The translations under genes were made by a program, and so were the position numbers. This document shows positions 18,361-27,205 of a stretch of DNA of 64,000 nt, piece by piece (the stretch's first letter is position 1; each line of letters opens with the position of its first letter). Source of the DNA: Azotimanducus sp963663145 (GTDB lineage Bacteria > Pseudomonadota > Gammaproteobacteria > Pseudomonadales > Azotimanducaceae); assembly GCA_963663145.1 (NCBI GenBank), contig OY760134.1, forward strand, positions 1 to 64,000, written 5' to 3'. The notes under the pieces are model-generated. The model did not search any database. It saw only the letters and a program-made list of their open reading frames with translations, and was not told the DNA's origin.

Positions 18361-18624
18361 ATGATCCGCTTTAGCTTTTTCAGGGAAGAAGCCGCGCTTA
18401 ACCACGCGCAGCCGGATTCGCTCGACGGGCTGGCAAGAGTCGATCTTCCTCATCATCAACTGGCATCCAAACTAGTGATCTCGATGTTTGTGATTGCCCT
18501 CATCTCGCTTGCGCTCTTTGCAATGCGCGGCAGCTTGCGCATTGATGCTTTTCCGATCCAAGGGGCGGGGGCAACTGAACTCATCTTGAGCGCCAAGCCC
18601 GAAGAAGCGCCCTCCAAGCGCTAG
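18361..18624 (+). CDS. Small single-pass membrane protein, HlyD-stub-like
   Basis: This 87-residue protein has a cytoplasmic N-terminus, one hydrophobic segment (about residues 37-57, LVISMFVIALISLALFAM) and a short periplasmic tail. In NHLP export loci this position is usually held by an HlyD-type adaptor of 300-400 residues. Here only the membrane anchor and a few following residues remain. A slightly longer analogue (183 residues) precedes the second C39 exporter at 62002. It could be a minimal adaptor or a truncated gene. The surrounding sequence shows no leftover HlyD coding region. Confidence 0.6.
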   Translation: MIRFSFFREEAALNHAQPDSLDGLARVDLPHHQLASKLVISMFVIALISLALFAMRGSLRIDAFPIQGAGATELILSAKPEEAPSKR

Positions 18625-18650
18625 CTCTTCGCGCACGCTCGCCCTTTGAA

Positions 18651-20843
18651 GTGAAGCCGCCCTTCTGGAAAAAGCTATTCGCTTCCGCAGTGAGAACCCC
18701 TGTCTACCACCAGGTACACGCAACGGAATGTGGTTCCGCTTGTCTTGGCATGGTGCTCGCCCATCATGGCTGCTGGGTGAGCATGGATCAACTTCGAACT
18801 CTCTGTGACGTGGGTCGCGATGGATGCTCGGCGGCTGATCTCAAGAAGGGGGCGGAGCATTTCGGACTCGATGCCACGGGATGGCGCAAGGAACCTTGGC
18901 AATTGCACGCGATCAAGTTGCCCGCGATCCTCTTCTGGGAGTTCAATCATTTCGTTGTGCTGGAGGGGTTCCGAGGCAATAGGTATCTCTTGAACGACCC
19001 AACCAACGGACACGTCTCGGTAACCAAGGAGCAGTTCAGCGCACGCTTCACCGGCATCGTGCTCGAATTCAGCCCGAGCGCGAACTTCCGGAAGCGCGGA
19101 ACTCGCCCAAGTGTCGTAAGAAGGCTCGCGCCGTGGTACCGACAACATCGATTCGGCCTGCTCCTTTCCGTATTCTGCGGATTGATGCTCATGGTGCCGA
19201 GCATTGGCCTGCCGCTCTTGCTTGGCGCGTTCGTCGACTGGGTTCTGATGGCAAACCATGCCTTGGGGCATTTGCTGCTCATCGCAGCGTGCGGACTCTT
19301 GCTGCTGAATTTCGTGTTCATCTGGTTGCAGCAAAAAACGTTGCGGCAACTTAGCCTTGCCATCTCCGTCGAACAGTCCGAACGTTTTCTCAGCAAACTT
19401 TTGAAGCTGCCCGTTGATTACTTCAATACCCGTTTTTCCGGCGATTTGGCGCAGCGCGCTCAGCGCATAGATGCCACAGCCGCCAATGCCAGCGTACAAC
19501 TCACTAGGACAGTCATCGAGTTCGGTACGTCTTCGGTCCTGCTCATCGCCATGCTCATCCTCGACCCCTTGATCGCGCTGTGCGTCGTATTGGTGACGGG
19601 ACTGGGTTTGCTGGGACACTTTCTCGTGTCGCGTCTTCGTTCGGACGTGAATCACCAGATGCGCCGGGAACAAGGCCAATTGGCTGGCCTCATGAGCTTT
19701 GCTACGCGCAATCTCCGTTTGATTCGCGCGTCGGGACAGGAATCCGATGCCTTTGTGAACTGGACCGGTTTTCAGAGCAGAGAACTCGCGGCGCGGCAGC
19801 GATTCGTCGAACTCGGGCTCGTGGCTGCCAGCACCTCGACCCTGATGTTGCTCATGGTCGCCGCCGTCGTGCTCGGCCTTGGCGGACCGAGGGTCTTATG
19901 GGGCGAGATGTCGCTCGGAGAGTTAGTGGCCTTCTATTTCTTCGCGACGCACTTTATATTTCCGGTTGGCAACTTTCTTCAGTCCTTCGACATCATCCGA
20001 ATATTGGATGCCGATCTCAACCGCGTTGACGATGTTATGAATGCCGAAGAAGACAAGGCGCTCAAGACCAATGAGACGCAAGAGCACAAAGATCTCGCCA
20101 CGATTGATGGACGCCTGCGCCTCGCAGGACACCTTGAATTACGTGATGTTACCTTCGGTTACAGGCGTCACACCGGCCCACTCATCCAGAATTTCAACCT
20201 GAGAATCAAGCCCGGGCAAAGGATAGCCATCATCGGACCGAGCGGTGCCGGAAAGTCGACCTTGGCGTTGCTCATTGCCGGCGTGTATCAACCTTGGAAA
20301 GGGCAGGTGCTGTTCGACGGACACAAGCGCGAGGAAATTCCGCGCAGCATCATGAGCGAGTCGTTGGCTTTTGTCGACCAGCAAATTTCGCTGTTCTCAG
20401 GCACGATTCGCGACAACCTCACCATGTGGAACGCCTCGGTTCCAGACGGGATGATTACCAATGCGGCGATTGACGCGGCCATTCACGACGACATAGCACG
20501 TCGGCGATTCAATTATTCGGGCTATGTTGAAGAGGGCGGTGCCAACTTCAGCGGCGGACAGAGGCAAAGGCTTGAAATTGCGAGGGCACTGGTGAGCCGC
20601 CCCTCCCTTATCGTGCTAGACGAAGCAACCAGCTCGCTCGATGCGGGCTTGGAAAGCCAAATAGATGATGCCCTACGCAGGAGGGGATGCGCCTGCGTGA
20701 TCATTGCCCACAGGCTGAGCACCATTCGGGATTGCGACGAGATCATCGTGCTGGAGAAGGGACTTACCGTTCAGCGTGGTAGCCATGATCAGCTTATGCG
20801 GGAGCAAAGCGGACTCTATAGGAAACTGGTTACGGGCCAATAA
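18651..20843 (+). CDS. NHLP-type peptidase/permease/ATPase exporter (C39 ABC)
   Basis: This 730-residue exporter matures and secretes the precursor. The N-terminal C39 cysteine peptidase has its Cys in ATECGSACLGMV (about residue 26), His in FNHFVVLEG (about residue 101) and Asp in LLNDPTNGH. A six-helix ABC permease follows (about 160-450). The ATPase has Walker A GPSGAGKST, signature FSGGQRQR, Walker B LIVLDEATSSLD and a switch His in AHRLST. The start is GTG 18651, 26 bp after the preceding stop. The layout matches the type 1 NHLP bacteriocin exporter family. It would cut after Gly-Ala in the precursor. Confidence 0.93.
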   Translation: MKPPFWKKLFASAVRTPVYHQVHATECGSACLGMVLAHHGCWVSMDQLRTLCDVGRDGCSAADLKKGAEHFGLDATGWRKEPWQLHAIKLPAILFWEFNHFVVLEGFRGNRYLLNDPTNGHVSVTKEQFSARFTGIVLEFSPSANFRKRGTRPSVVRRLAPWYRQHRFGLLLSVFCGLMLMVPSIGLPLLLGAFVDWVLMANHALGHLLLIAACGLLLLNFVFIWLQQKTLRQLSLAISVEQSERFLSKLLKLPVDYFNTRFSGDLAQRAQRIDATAANASVQLTRTVIEFGTSSVLLIAMLILDPLIALCVVLVTGLGLLGHFLVSRLRSDVNHQMRREQGQLAGLMSFATRNLRLIRASGQESDAFVNWTGFQSRELAARQRFVELGLVAASTSTLMLLMVAAVVLGLGGPRVLWGEMSLGELVAFYFFATHFIFPVGNFLQSFDIIRILDADLNRVDDVMNAEEDKALKTNETQEHKDLATIDGRLRLAGHLELRDVTFGYRRHTGPLIQNFNLRIKPGQRIAIIGPSGAGKSTLALLIAGVYQPWKGQVLFDGHKREEIPRSIMSESLAFVDQQISLFSGTIRDNLTMWNASVPDGMITNAAIDAAIHDDIARRRFNYSGYVEEGGANFSGGQRQRLEIARALVSRPSLIVLDEATSSLDAGLESQIDDALRRRGCACVIIAHRLSTIRDCDEIIVLEKGLTVQRGSHDQLMREQSGLYRKLVTGQ

Positions 20844-20857
20844 CGGAACCGAAGAAG

Positions 20858-23779
20858 TTGAATCCCTCCCAAATGCTAAGCGGCGAGCTATTGCAGGCAA
20901 TCAGTGCGGAATCCTTCGAACTGGTCGCCGATGAGCTCGTCTTGGACGATGAAACTCTTGTTTGGTACGTGGAGTCCGGCCGCGTCGACGTGTTCCTTGC
21001 TGAAGTGAAAAACAACGAGGCCGTCTCGAGCTACAAGCACATGGCCCGCGCGGATGAAGGCCGACTCCTGTTTTCGGTCGATCAAAGCCGCGAGTCCGAA
21101 TTTCAATTGCGCATGAAAGGATTTCCCGGCTTCAAGATACACAAGATTCCACTTGTATCGGTGCTTGAACACTTGGCGCCGGAGGCGTTTGCACAGCAAG
21201 TGGACCTTTGGCTGGAGAGCCTTTCGCAGGCGGTAGCCGAGGACATCCCGCTCCTGCCGAGCGTAGATGTGGCCCTACTCCCCGGCGTGAAGATCGAACT
21301 GCCCGAAAAGTCGGTAGTCTCATCGCAGCGGGGCCTGGTGTGGGTCCAATCCAATGAATCGACCGCTTTTCTGAGCACGGGAGAGACGGACCGCCAATTG
21401 CCAAGTTTTCTCGCGCTATGTCCTCAATCTTGGGCGACCTATCACAAGGCCTCGAACATTGAAACCTGTTCCTCCGCAGATTTACTTGATCGAGGCTTTT
21501 TGGTGGAGCTCGCCTACAGGTTTCAAGCCCTCGCTGTAGACGCCGAGAAGCTCAATCGCAAGCTCGATCTCGTGGATATCGCACAGATCCAAATAGATAG
21601 CGCGAGACGACGCCAAGCGGCCGAAGATAGCGCTCGCGAGGAACTGGCGCGCGTTGCCAGTCAGCGCCCGAGGGCGGCCAATGACCAGCATTCGGCTCTG
21701 CTACAAGCCTTGCGAGTGATCGGAAAGAGAGAAGGCATCGAGTTCATTGCGCCGGAGAGCGATTCGCCTGCAACCTTGACGAGCATCTTGCTCGCTTCCG
21801 GAGTTCGTGGACGCGAGGTCGATCTGACAGCCGATCCCAAATGGTGGCTGGGCGACAGCTTTTCGATGCTCGCAAATGATCGCGAAGATCTTCGCCCAAT
21901 CGCGCTGTTGCCAAGCAATTTCGGTCGCTATCGAATGATTGATCCGGCCGAGAGGCAAACCAAGCGGGTAGGGACCAAGGAGGCGAATAGTCTTGGGGCA
22001 CGGGCGTGGGTGTTCTATAGACCACTCCCGAAGCGTCCCGCAAACACAAAAGACATCTTGAAAATCGCCGGGCGCGGACTGCCTGTTGAGGCCAGTCGTT
22101 TTCTACTGGCCGGCTTGGCGGCGGGTTTCCTCGCCTTCGCGCCTGCCTTTGCTCTGGCTACCTTGGCGCACTGGCTGAACTGGCATCAGAATTTGGATAT
22201 GCTGCCGACCCTCGCTGTCGCACTAGTGATCGTGGCACTGCTGGGAACGGCGATGACCTATCTGCAGAGTTCGACGTTGCTGCGTGTGGAGGCGCGCGCA
22301 ACCACTCGACTCTCGGCAGCCCTCTGGGATCGTATTCTCGGCATAGCGCCCAATGGTTTGCAGGGACTTTCGGCGGGCGAACTCGCCTCGCGTGCGATGA
22401 TCTTTCAAAACTTAAGAGATCGAGCCTCGGGGCTCGTCGCGAGTGCCTTGACCTCTGTTCTGTTCATATTTCCGCTCCTGTTCCTCCTATTCCTCTTCGA
22501 CACGAGGCTCGCGCTCATCAGTCTTTGCATAGGATTTGTTGCCCTCGCATGTATCATCGCCTCGGGAGTGCTGCAAATTCGCCCCCACAAAGAATTCTTT
22601 CGGGAGCGACAACGTCTTTCCGGAGCGCTGTATCAACTCATCAACGGCATCCACAAGCTCCGCTCCACCGGTGCCGAGCAAAGCGCGTTCGCATTCTGGG
22701 CAAAAGGATTCGTGCGCCAGAAAGAAACTGAACTCTTGATCGCCCGTATTAATACCTTCACGCTCGCCATCACCTCCAGCATTCCCTTTCTGGCCGCGGC
22801 AGCGCTCTTCACAGCCGCCCTGCTAGTTCGCGAACAGTTCTCGATATCAGAATTCTTGCTTGTCTACGCTGGATCGATGTTGTTCTTTTCCGCAACCGCG
22901 CGCTTGGGCGCTTCGGTACAGGCACTCGCATCGATCATCCCAGAGTATCAACAGGTTCTGCCGCTGTTGCGACCGATGCCCGAAGGGGCCGATAGCAGCG
23001 CCCGGCAGCAGGATATTGAGATTTCCCTGCGCGGCGAGCTTCGCTTTGATCACGTGAACTTCCATTACCCGAACGAGACGGATTTCGCGCTCAAGGATAT
23101 CTCCTTGCATATTCTTCCCGGACAGTTCGTGGCCATTGTTGGTGAATCGGGCGCTGGGAAGACGAGCCTCATCAACCTCGCACTTGGCTTGGAACAACCA
23201 GCGTCCGGCTCCATTTACTTTGACAAACACGACCTCTCTCATCTCAACAAGCGCTCCCTGAGAAGGCAGATCGGCGTTGTGGTCCAGAATGGCTCGCTGC
23301 AACCGGGCACCTTGCTCCACAACATCACTGGGGTCGCGCAGGATCTTAGCGAGGCGAAAGCTTGGGAAGCGGCCCGTCTCGCCGGGGTCGAGGAAGACAT
23401 TCGACAGATGCACCTCGGCATGCACACACCGGTCGGTGAAAGCTCGTCGCTCTTCTCCGGCGGGCAAATTCAAAGAATTCTCATTGCGGCGGCGATCATC
23501 CGCAAACCTCGAGTAGTATTTCTCGACGAAGCCACCAACTGGCTCGACAATAGATATCAATCCTTGGTGATGCGCAACATCGAAGCCCTCGCGGCGACGC
23601 GAGTGGTCGTCGCACACAGACTTTCCACCATCAAGGCGGCGGACAAAATCCTGGTGCTCGAAAAAGGCAGGCTCGTGCAATCCGGCAATTACCCGGAACT
23701 CGCCAGCACACCAGGCCTGTTTCAAAGCTTGATCGAACGACAGCTACTCGAGGAGGAACCAACAGAATCCCTTTCCTAA
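20858..23779 (+). CDS. NHLP system ABC permease/ATP-binding partner, no peptidase
   Basis: This 973-residue protein is the second ABC component typical of NHLP loci. The first 380 residues contain a segment like a cyclic-nucleotide-binding domain (YVESGRVDVFLAEV) and no C39 catalytic residues. A permease region follows (about 415-720). The ATPase carries Walker A GESGAGKTS, signature FSGGQIQR and Walker B VVFLDEATNWLD. TTG 20858 and ATG 20873 are both possible starts; neither has a strong ribosome site. It begins 15 bp after the C39 exporter and probably forms a heterodimer with it or acts in parallel. It closes the plus-strand operon. Confidence 0.9.
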   Translation: MNPSQMLSGELLQAISAESFELVADELVLDDETLVWYVESGRVDVFLAEVKNNEAVSSYKHMARADEGRLLFSVDQSRESEFQLRMKGFPGFKIHKIPLVSVLEHLAPEAFAQQVDLWLESLSQAVAEDIPLLPSVDVALLPGVKIELPEKSVVSSQRGLVWVQSNESTAFLSTGETDRQLPSFLALCPQSWATYHKASNIETCSSADLLDRGFLVELAYRFQALAVDAEKLNRKLDLVDIAQIQIDSARRRQAAEDSAREELARVASQRPRAANDQHSALLQALRVIGKREGIEFIAPESDSPATLTSILLASGVRGREVDLTADPKWWLGDSFSMLANDREDLRPIALLPSNFGRYRMIDPAERQTKRVGTKEANSLGARAWVFYRPLPKRPANTKDILKIAGRGLPVEASRFLLAGLAAGFLAFAPAFALATLAHWLNWHQNLDMLPTLAVALVIVALLGTAMTYLQSSTLLRVEARATTRLSAALWDRILGIAPNGLQGLSAGELASRAMIFQNLRDRASGLVASALTSVLFIFPLLFLLFLFDTRLALISLCIGFVALACIIASGVLQIRPHKEFFRERQRLSGALYQLINGIHKLRSTGAEQSAFAFWAKGFVRQKETELLIARINTFTLAITSSIPFLAAAALFTAALLVREQFSISEFLLVYAGSMLFFSATARLGASVQALASIIPEYQQVLPLLRPMPEGADSSARQQDIEISLRGELRFDHVNFHYPNETDFALKDISLHILPGQFVAIVGESGAGKTSLINLALGLEQPASGSIYFDKHDLSHLNKRSLRRQIGVVVQNGSLQPGTLLHNITGVAQDLSEAKAWEAARLAGVEEDIRQMHLGMHTPVGESSSLFSGGQIQRILIAAAIIRKPRVVFLDEATNWLDNRYQSLVMRNIEALAATRVVVAHRLSTIKAADKILVLEKGRLVQSGNYPELASTPGLFQSLIERQLLEEEPTESLS

Positions 23780-23831
23780 CGACAAGAGATCTAGGGTGCT
23801 GTCCCACTTGTGATGTGGCACACTAGACTCC

Positions 23832-23850
23832 AAGGGGAATACTCCCCCCT
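23832..23850. terminator. Possible hairpin between convergent genes
   Basis: A short stem (AAGGGG, six-base loop, then CCCCCTT with one extra C) lies between the convergent stops of the NHLP ABC gene and the unknown minus-strand gene. There is no T-run on either strand, so an intrinsic terminator is only possible. Confidence 0.3.
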
Positions 23851-24930
23851 TCATTGCTTGAACAGAAACGCGCCCATGTAGGCTTTGCTTCGCACTTCTT
23901 CAGCCGACAGAGTCAGCTTAAGGTGATTAATCCCCGTTAAGAGCTTATAGGTTGCCGCTTCCGACAGAATCATGTCGCTGCGCGGCCAAGACATGAGGCC
24001 TGCGGCTTTTTCCCGACGGCACCATCCAGCTTCCACCAAGCGCTGAAGGAACGGCTGCCAAGGTTGGACGGGCGTGCTGTGCCAAGGTTGCGGCAGATAG
24101 AGATCCAAGCCCAAGCGATCAGAAATCCCTTGCTCGGAAACGTTTAGAGACAAGCCGACATTCTCTGCACCACGCCAATCCCGCACCAATTCCATCAGAC
24201 GGCTGAAGCCTTGCCACGAGCCACCCCATTCGAGTCGCTGCAAACACTCGCGAACCTCGTCTCTCCGGAGCTTAACTACCAATCGCAGCGCGTCGGCGGC
24301 GCGGGCCGGCATGGCGCCCACATGGAGGACTCGACTCCCCCTCGGTAGCAATTTCAGCACGGATGCAATTGCGCCTTGGTGTCGGGGTTCGCCGTGCCCG
24401 AACACCCAAGAATGGAAGGTGGCGAGCAACTGCGCTTGGTGGTCGGTTTCAGCATCGCCCTCATCCCGCTCGATAAAGAGTCCAGGGGTTTTCGCCACCG
24501 ACCAAGGCGCCACAACCAAGTCGTACTCCAAGATGAGACAGCGTCCCCAAGACGAAAGCGGGCTGGCGGAGTTGTCCAATTCCGTCGCAATCCTAGACAT
24601 TCCCCGTTGCGCCGCGCTTGCGCTTAGGCTCGACCCCTGTTCTACAAGATAGCGGGAACATCGAGACTTGGGCTGGACCGAAACAAACAGGTCGCAATAG
24701 GGCGAGTGTTCGCCGAGATGACTTTCAAATCCAAAGGTGGAATCCAAGGCGCAACGAGGCAATTGTTTCGCACAGTCAATCAACCGCTTCCTGCCTTCCC
24801 CTGAGACGATGTCCGCCGGAAACGTTTCGGCGACCGCCGCGAAGCGAGCATCCATCGGCTCGAAACTCAATAACTCACTCACGGGATCGCACTTTTCGGT
24901 ATCTCGAAGATGACCGTAACAGTGTATCAA
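23851..24930 (-). CDS. Unknown protein beside the NHLP export locus
   Basis: This frame encodes up to 359 residues with no motif I can assign. It is soluble: no signal peptide and no long hydrophobic run. An internal ATG (MDARFAAVAETFP, about residue 26) could be the true start. Recognisable landmarks are LILEYDLVVAPWS, GAIASVLKLLPRG, a Trp-rich C-terminal third and the ending HLKLTLSAEEVRSKAYMGAF. That ending faintly recalls ABBA-fold prenyltransferases, but I would not assign one. It converges on the NHLP operon with a 71-bp gap and is divergent from the solute-binding protein gene. A role in peptide modification or immunity is conceivable from position only. Confidence 0.65.
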   Translation of the reverse strand: MIHCYGHLRDTEKCDPVSELLSFEPMDARFAAVAETFPADIVSGEGRKRLIDCAKQLPRCALDSTFGFESHLGEHSPYCDLFVSVQPKSRCSRYLVEQGSSLSASAAQRGMSRIATELDNSASPLSSWGRCLILEYDLVVAPWSVAKTPGLFIERDEGDAETDHQAQLLATFHSWVFGHGEPRHQGAIASVLKLLPRGSRVLHVGAMPARAADALRLVVKLRRDEVRECLQRLEWGGSWQGFSRLMELVRDWRGAENVGLSLNVSEQGISDRLGLDLYLPQPWHSTPVQPWQPFLQRLVEAGWCRREKAAGLMSWPRSDMILSEAATYKLLTGINHLKLTLSAEEVRSKAYMGAFLFKQ

Positions 24931-25124
24931 TGGGCTCTTGAAACTGAGAAAACATCCAAGCCTTCACCCTAACTTTTAACGGGAGTAGTCCGCTGTCTGT
25001 ACCGAGAGCGGCACTCCTGTTCGTCTCGCGTATGCTTCAGTGGCATCGCCACACAAGCGAATGCAGGATGGGATAAAGTAAGGTGGCAAAAAATGATCGA
25101 GTTCGCCAATACAGGCTCACACAA

Positions 25125-26423
25125 ATGCCCGAAGTCAGCAGACGCAAATTCTTGCAGTCGAGCCTCGCGAGCGGCTTGTCGCTGCCTTGGCTACACTCAT
25201 CGCTCGCATACTCCCAGATGGCACCCGTTTCAGGGCGGCCCGACACCTATCAGGGGGTGACCAATGACCAGATCCTGCTCGGCACGTCAGCGGCCTTTTC
25301 AGGTCCCTCTCGCGGACTCGGCATAGAACTCTACAGGGGCGCGCAAGCCTACGTCACTCATATCAATCAGCAGGGCGGCGTGCGGGGCCGCCAAGTCGTT
25401 TTCAAGCTATATGACGACGGCTACCAACCGGTGCCGTCGGTGCAAAACACCATGAAGCTCTTGCTGGAAGATCAGATATTCGCGCTCTTCGGCTACGTGG
25501 GCACGCCGACCGTCACACGTGTGCTCCCCATCCTGAAAAAGTTTCAGCAAGAGAATATTTTTCTGTTCTTTCCGTTCACCGGTGCGCAGCCGCAGCGCGA
25601 ACCGCCCTATGGGGAATTCGCCTTCAATCTGCGCGCTTCCTACCGCGAAGAAACCCAAGGACTCGTTGAGAACTTTCTGCGTATTGGGCGCAAGCGCATC
25701 GCCGTCTTTTACCAAGCCGATGCCTACGGACGCAGCGGCTGGGCAGGTGTTCGCAAAGCATTGAGCGCTCATGGCGAGCAAATTGTCGGAGAAGCCACCT
25801 ATCAACGCGGCTCGCGCTTTTCCAAAAGCATGCGTCCGCAGGTCGAGATTCTTCAGCGAGTGAATCCGGACGCGGTCATTTGTATAGGCGCCTATGGTGC
25901 TTGCGCCGCCTTCCTGCGCGATGCCGTGGACCATGGCTTGGAAGTGCCGATTGCCAACCTGTCATTCGTGGGCAGTGAAAACCTGCTGCAGTTGATCAAC
26001 GAAGGATTGGACGACAGCGCCCGCTACACACGCCATCTTGTGAATTCACAAGTGGTTCCGAGCTATGAGGACGAGTCCATTCCCGTCGTGAAAGAATACG
26101 GCGAACTGATGCGCCGCAATAGCCCGGAAGTTCCAGCAGCCTTCGAGCAGGCCGACTATCAGCCCTTCGACAAGAGCTTCGTCAGCCTAGAGGGCTTCGT
26201 CAATGCCAAGCTGCTAGTCGAAATCCTCAATCGGCTCGGTGACAACCCGACGCGCGACCAGATCGAAGAAGCCGTGTTTTCGGTGCGAAATTTCGATCTT
26301 GGAATTGGCGAACCCATTTCTTTTTCCCCGGAGCGCCGTCAAGGCATGCAGCGGCTTTACTACACGGTCGTGGAAGATGAGCGGTTCATTCCACTCAATG
26401 ACTGGCATGCATGGTTCACATAG
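25125..26423 (+). CDS. Tat-exported ABC-type solute-binding protein (LivK-like)
   Basis: This periplasmic binding protein of the branched-chain amino acid/amide family (type I fold, Peripla_BP_6) has about 432 residues. The N-terminus SRRKFLQSSLASGLSL is a twin-arginine signal. The mature part begins with a long two-lobe domain (TSAAFSGPSRGLGIELYRGAQAYVTHINQQGG). I prefer ATG 25125, which places the twin-arginine motif near the N-terminus; GTG 25083 adds 14 residues. No LivHMGF permease or ATPase lies nearby. Instead a HAMP membrane sensor and an MFS carrier follow, so the protein probably presents a ligand to the sensor rather than to an ABC importer. Confidence 0.87.
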   Translation: MPEVSRRKFLQSSLASGLSLPWLHSSLAYSQMAPVSGRPDTYQGVTNDQILLGTSAAFSGPSRGLGIELYRGAQAYVTHINQQGGVRGRQVVFKLYDDGYQPVPSVQNTMKLLLEDQIFALFGYVGTPTVTRVLPILKKFQQENIFLFFPFTGAQPQREPPYGEFAFNLRASYREETQGLVENFLRIGRKRIAVFYQADAYGRSGWAGVRKALSAHGEQIVGEATYQRGSRFSKSMRPQVEILQRVNPDAVICIGAYGACAAFLRDAVDHGLEVPIANLSFVGSENLLQLINEGLDDSARYTRHLVNSQVVPSYEDESIPVVKEYGELMRRNSPEVPAAFEQADYQPFDKSFVSLEGFVNAKLLVEILNRLGDNPTRDQIEEAVFSVRNFDLGIGEPISFSPERRQGMQRLYYTVVEDERFIPLNDWHAWFT

Positions 26424-26435
26424 GAATTCTCAAAG

Positions 26436-27179
26436 GTGAATATTCAACGTCTCTTTCAAAAAACTTTGTTCGGCATATTTCTCTTGTTTGGCCTCATAGC
26501 GGTGGCTACCTCTTGGGTGTGTATCGCGACGGTGGATTCGCAGCTTTCCGAGGAGTATGTTTCAAACAGCAAGGGCATCGCTAAAACCATCGCCGATGCG
26601 AGCGTGGATATCATCCTCAATCGTGACCTCTCTGCGCTACAGTCCCTCATAGACCAGTTTCTGGAGATACAGGGTATCAACTACATCTATATAGTGAATG
26701 AGTCTGGAGAATACTTGGCGCACACCTTCGTGCCTGGCATTCCCGAAGAGATTCTGGCGTCGGATCCGTCCAATACAGATACCGTCGAGCGCAGACTTTC
26801 CGGGGCAGACAGCTACGTCGAGGTTGGCAGCCCCATACTTGCCGGCGTGGCGGGCACGGTACACATCGGCATGGACAAGAGCCTTATTTCGCTCAAGATT
26901 CAGCAGGCGGTTGGGCGTCAGATGTATTTGATCTCCTCGATTTTCGTGGTTGGCATTTTTGCCGCCATCTGGCTGATCAACCTCGCGGCGAAGCCCATAT
27001 CGAATTTGCTCGCATACGCGGTGCAGCTTGCCAAGGAACAAAGGGGTGAGGACGCCGCCCAAAGCCCGCTCTTGCATCGCAACGATGAAGCGGGACAGCT
27101 TGCCCGCCTTTTCTTCTACTTTTCCAAGATCGTCGATCTGGACAAGGTTCAGCCAGCAGGCTCTGGGAGCGGAAGCTAG
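26436..27179 (+). CDS. Membrane sensor with periplasmic and HAMP domains, no output domain
   Basis: This 247-residue protein has a first transmembrane helix (about 8-30) and a 130-residue periplasmic domain resembling single-Cache/PAS-like sensors (YIYIVNESGEYLAHTF). A second helix (about 163-185) leads into a HAMP-like linker (AAKPISNLLAYAVQLAKE). It then ends after about 45 cytoplasmic residues without a kinase, cyclase or methyl-accepting domain. GTG 26436 has AGGA about nine bases upstream, 12 bp after the binding-protein stop. Context suggests it senses the loaded binding protein and passes the signal to a separate partner or to the MFS carrier. Confidence 0.78.
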   Translation: MNIQRLFQKTLFGIFLLFGLIAVATSWVCIATVDSQLSEEYVSNSKGIAKTIADASVDIILNRDLSALQSLIDQFLEIQGINYIYIVNESGEYLAHTFVPGIPEEILASDPSNTDTVERRLSGADSYVEVGSPILAGVAGTVHIGMDKSLISLKIQQAVGRQMYLISSIFVVGIFAAIWLINLAAKPISNLLAYAVQLAKEQRGEDAAQSPLLHRNDEAGQLARLFFYFSKIVDLDKVQPAGSGSGS

Positions 27180-27205
27180 GCGCACGCACAACCGAGTAAA
27201 GAGCG

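Noticed and set aside
18675..19679. A 334-residue minus-strand ORF opposite the C39 exporter
   Set aside because: It is fully antisense to a well-supported gene and has no family features.
22847..23725. A 292-residue minus-strand ORF opposite the NHLP ABC ATPase domain
   Set aside because: It is antisense to strong ABC motifs and is a codon-bias shadow.
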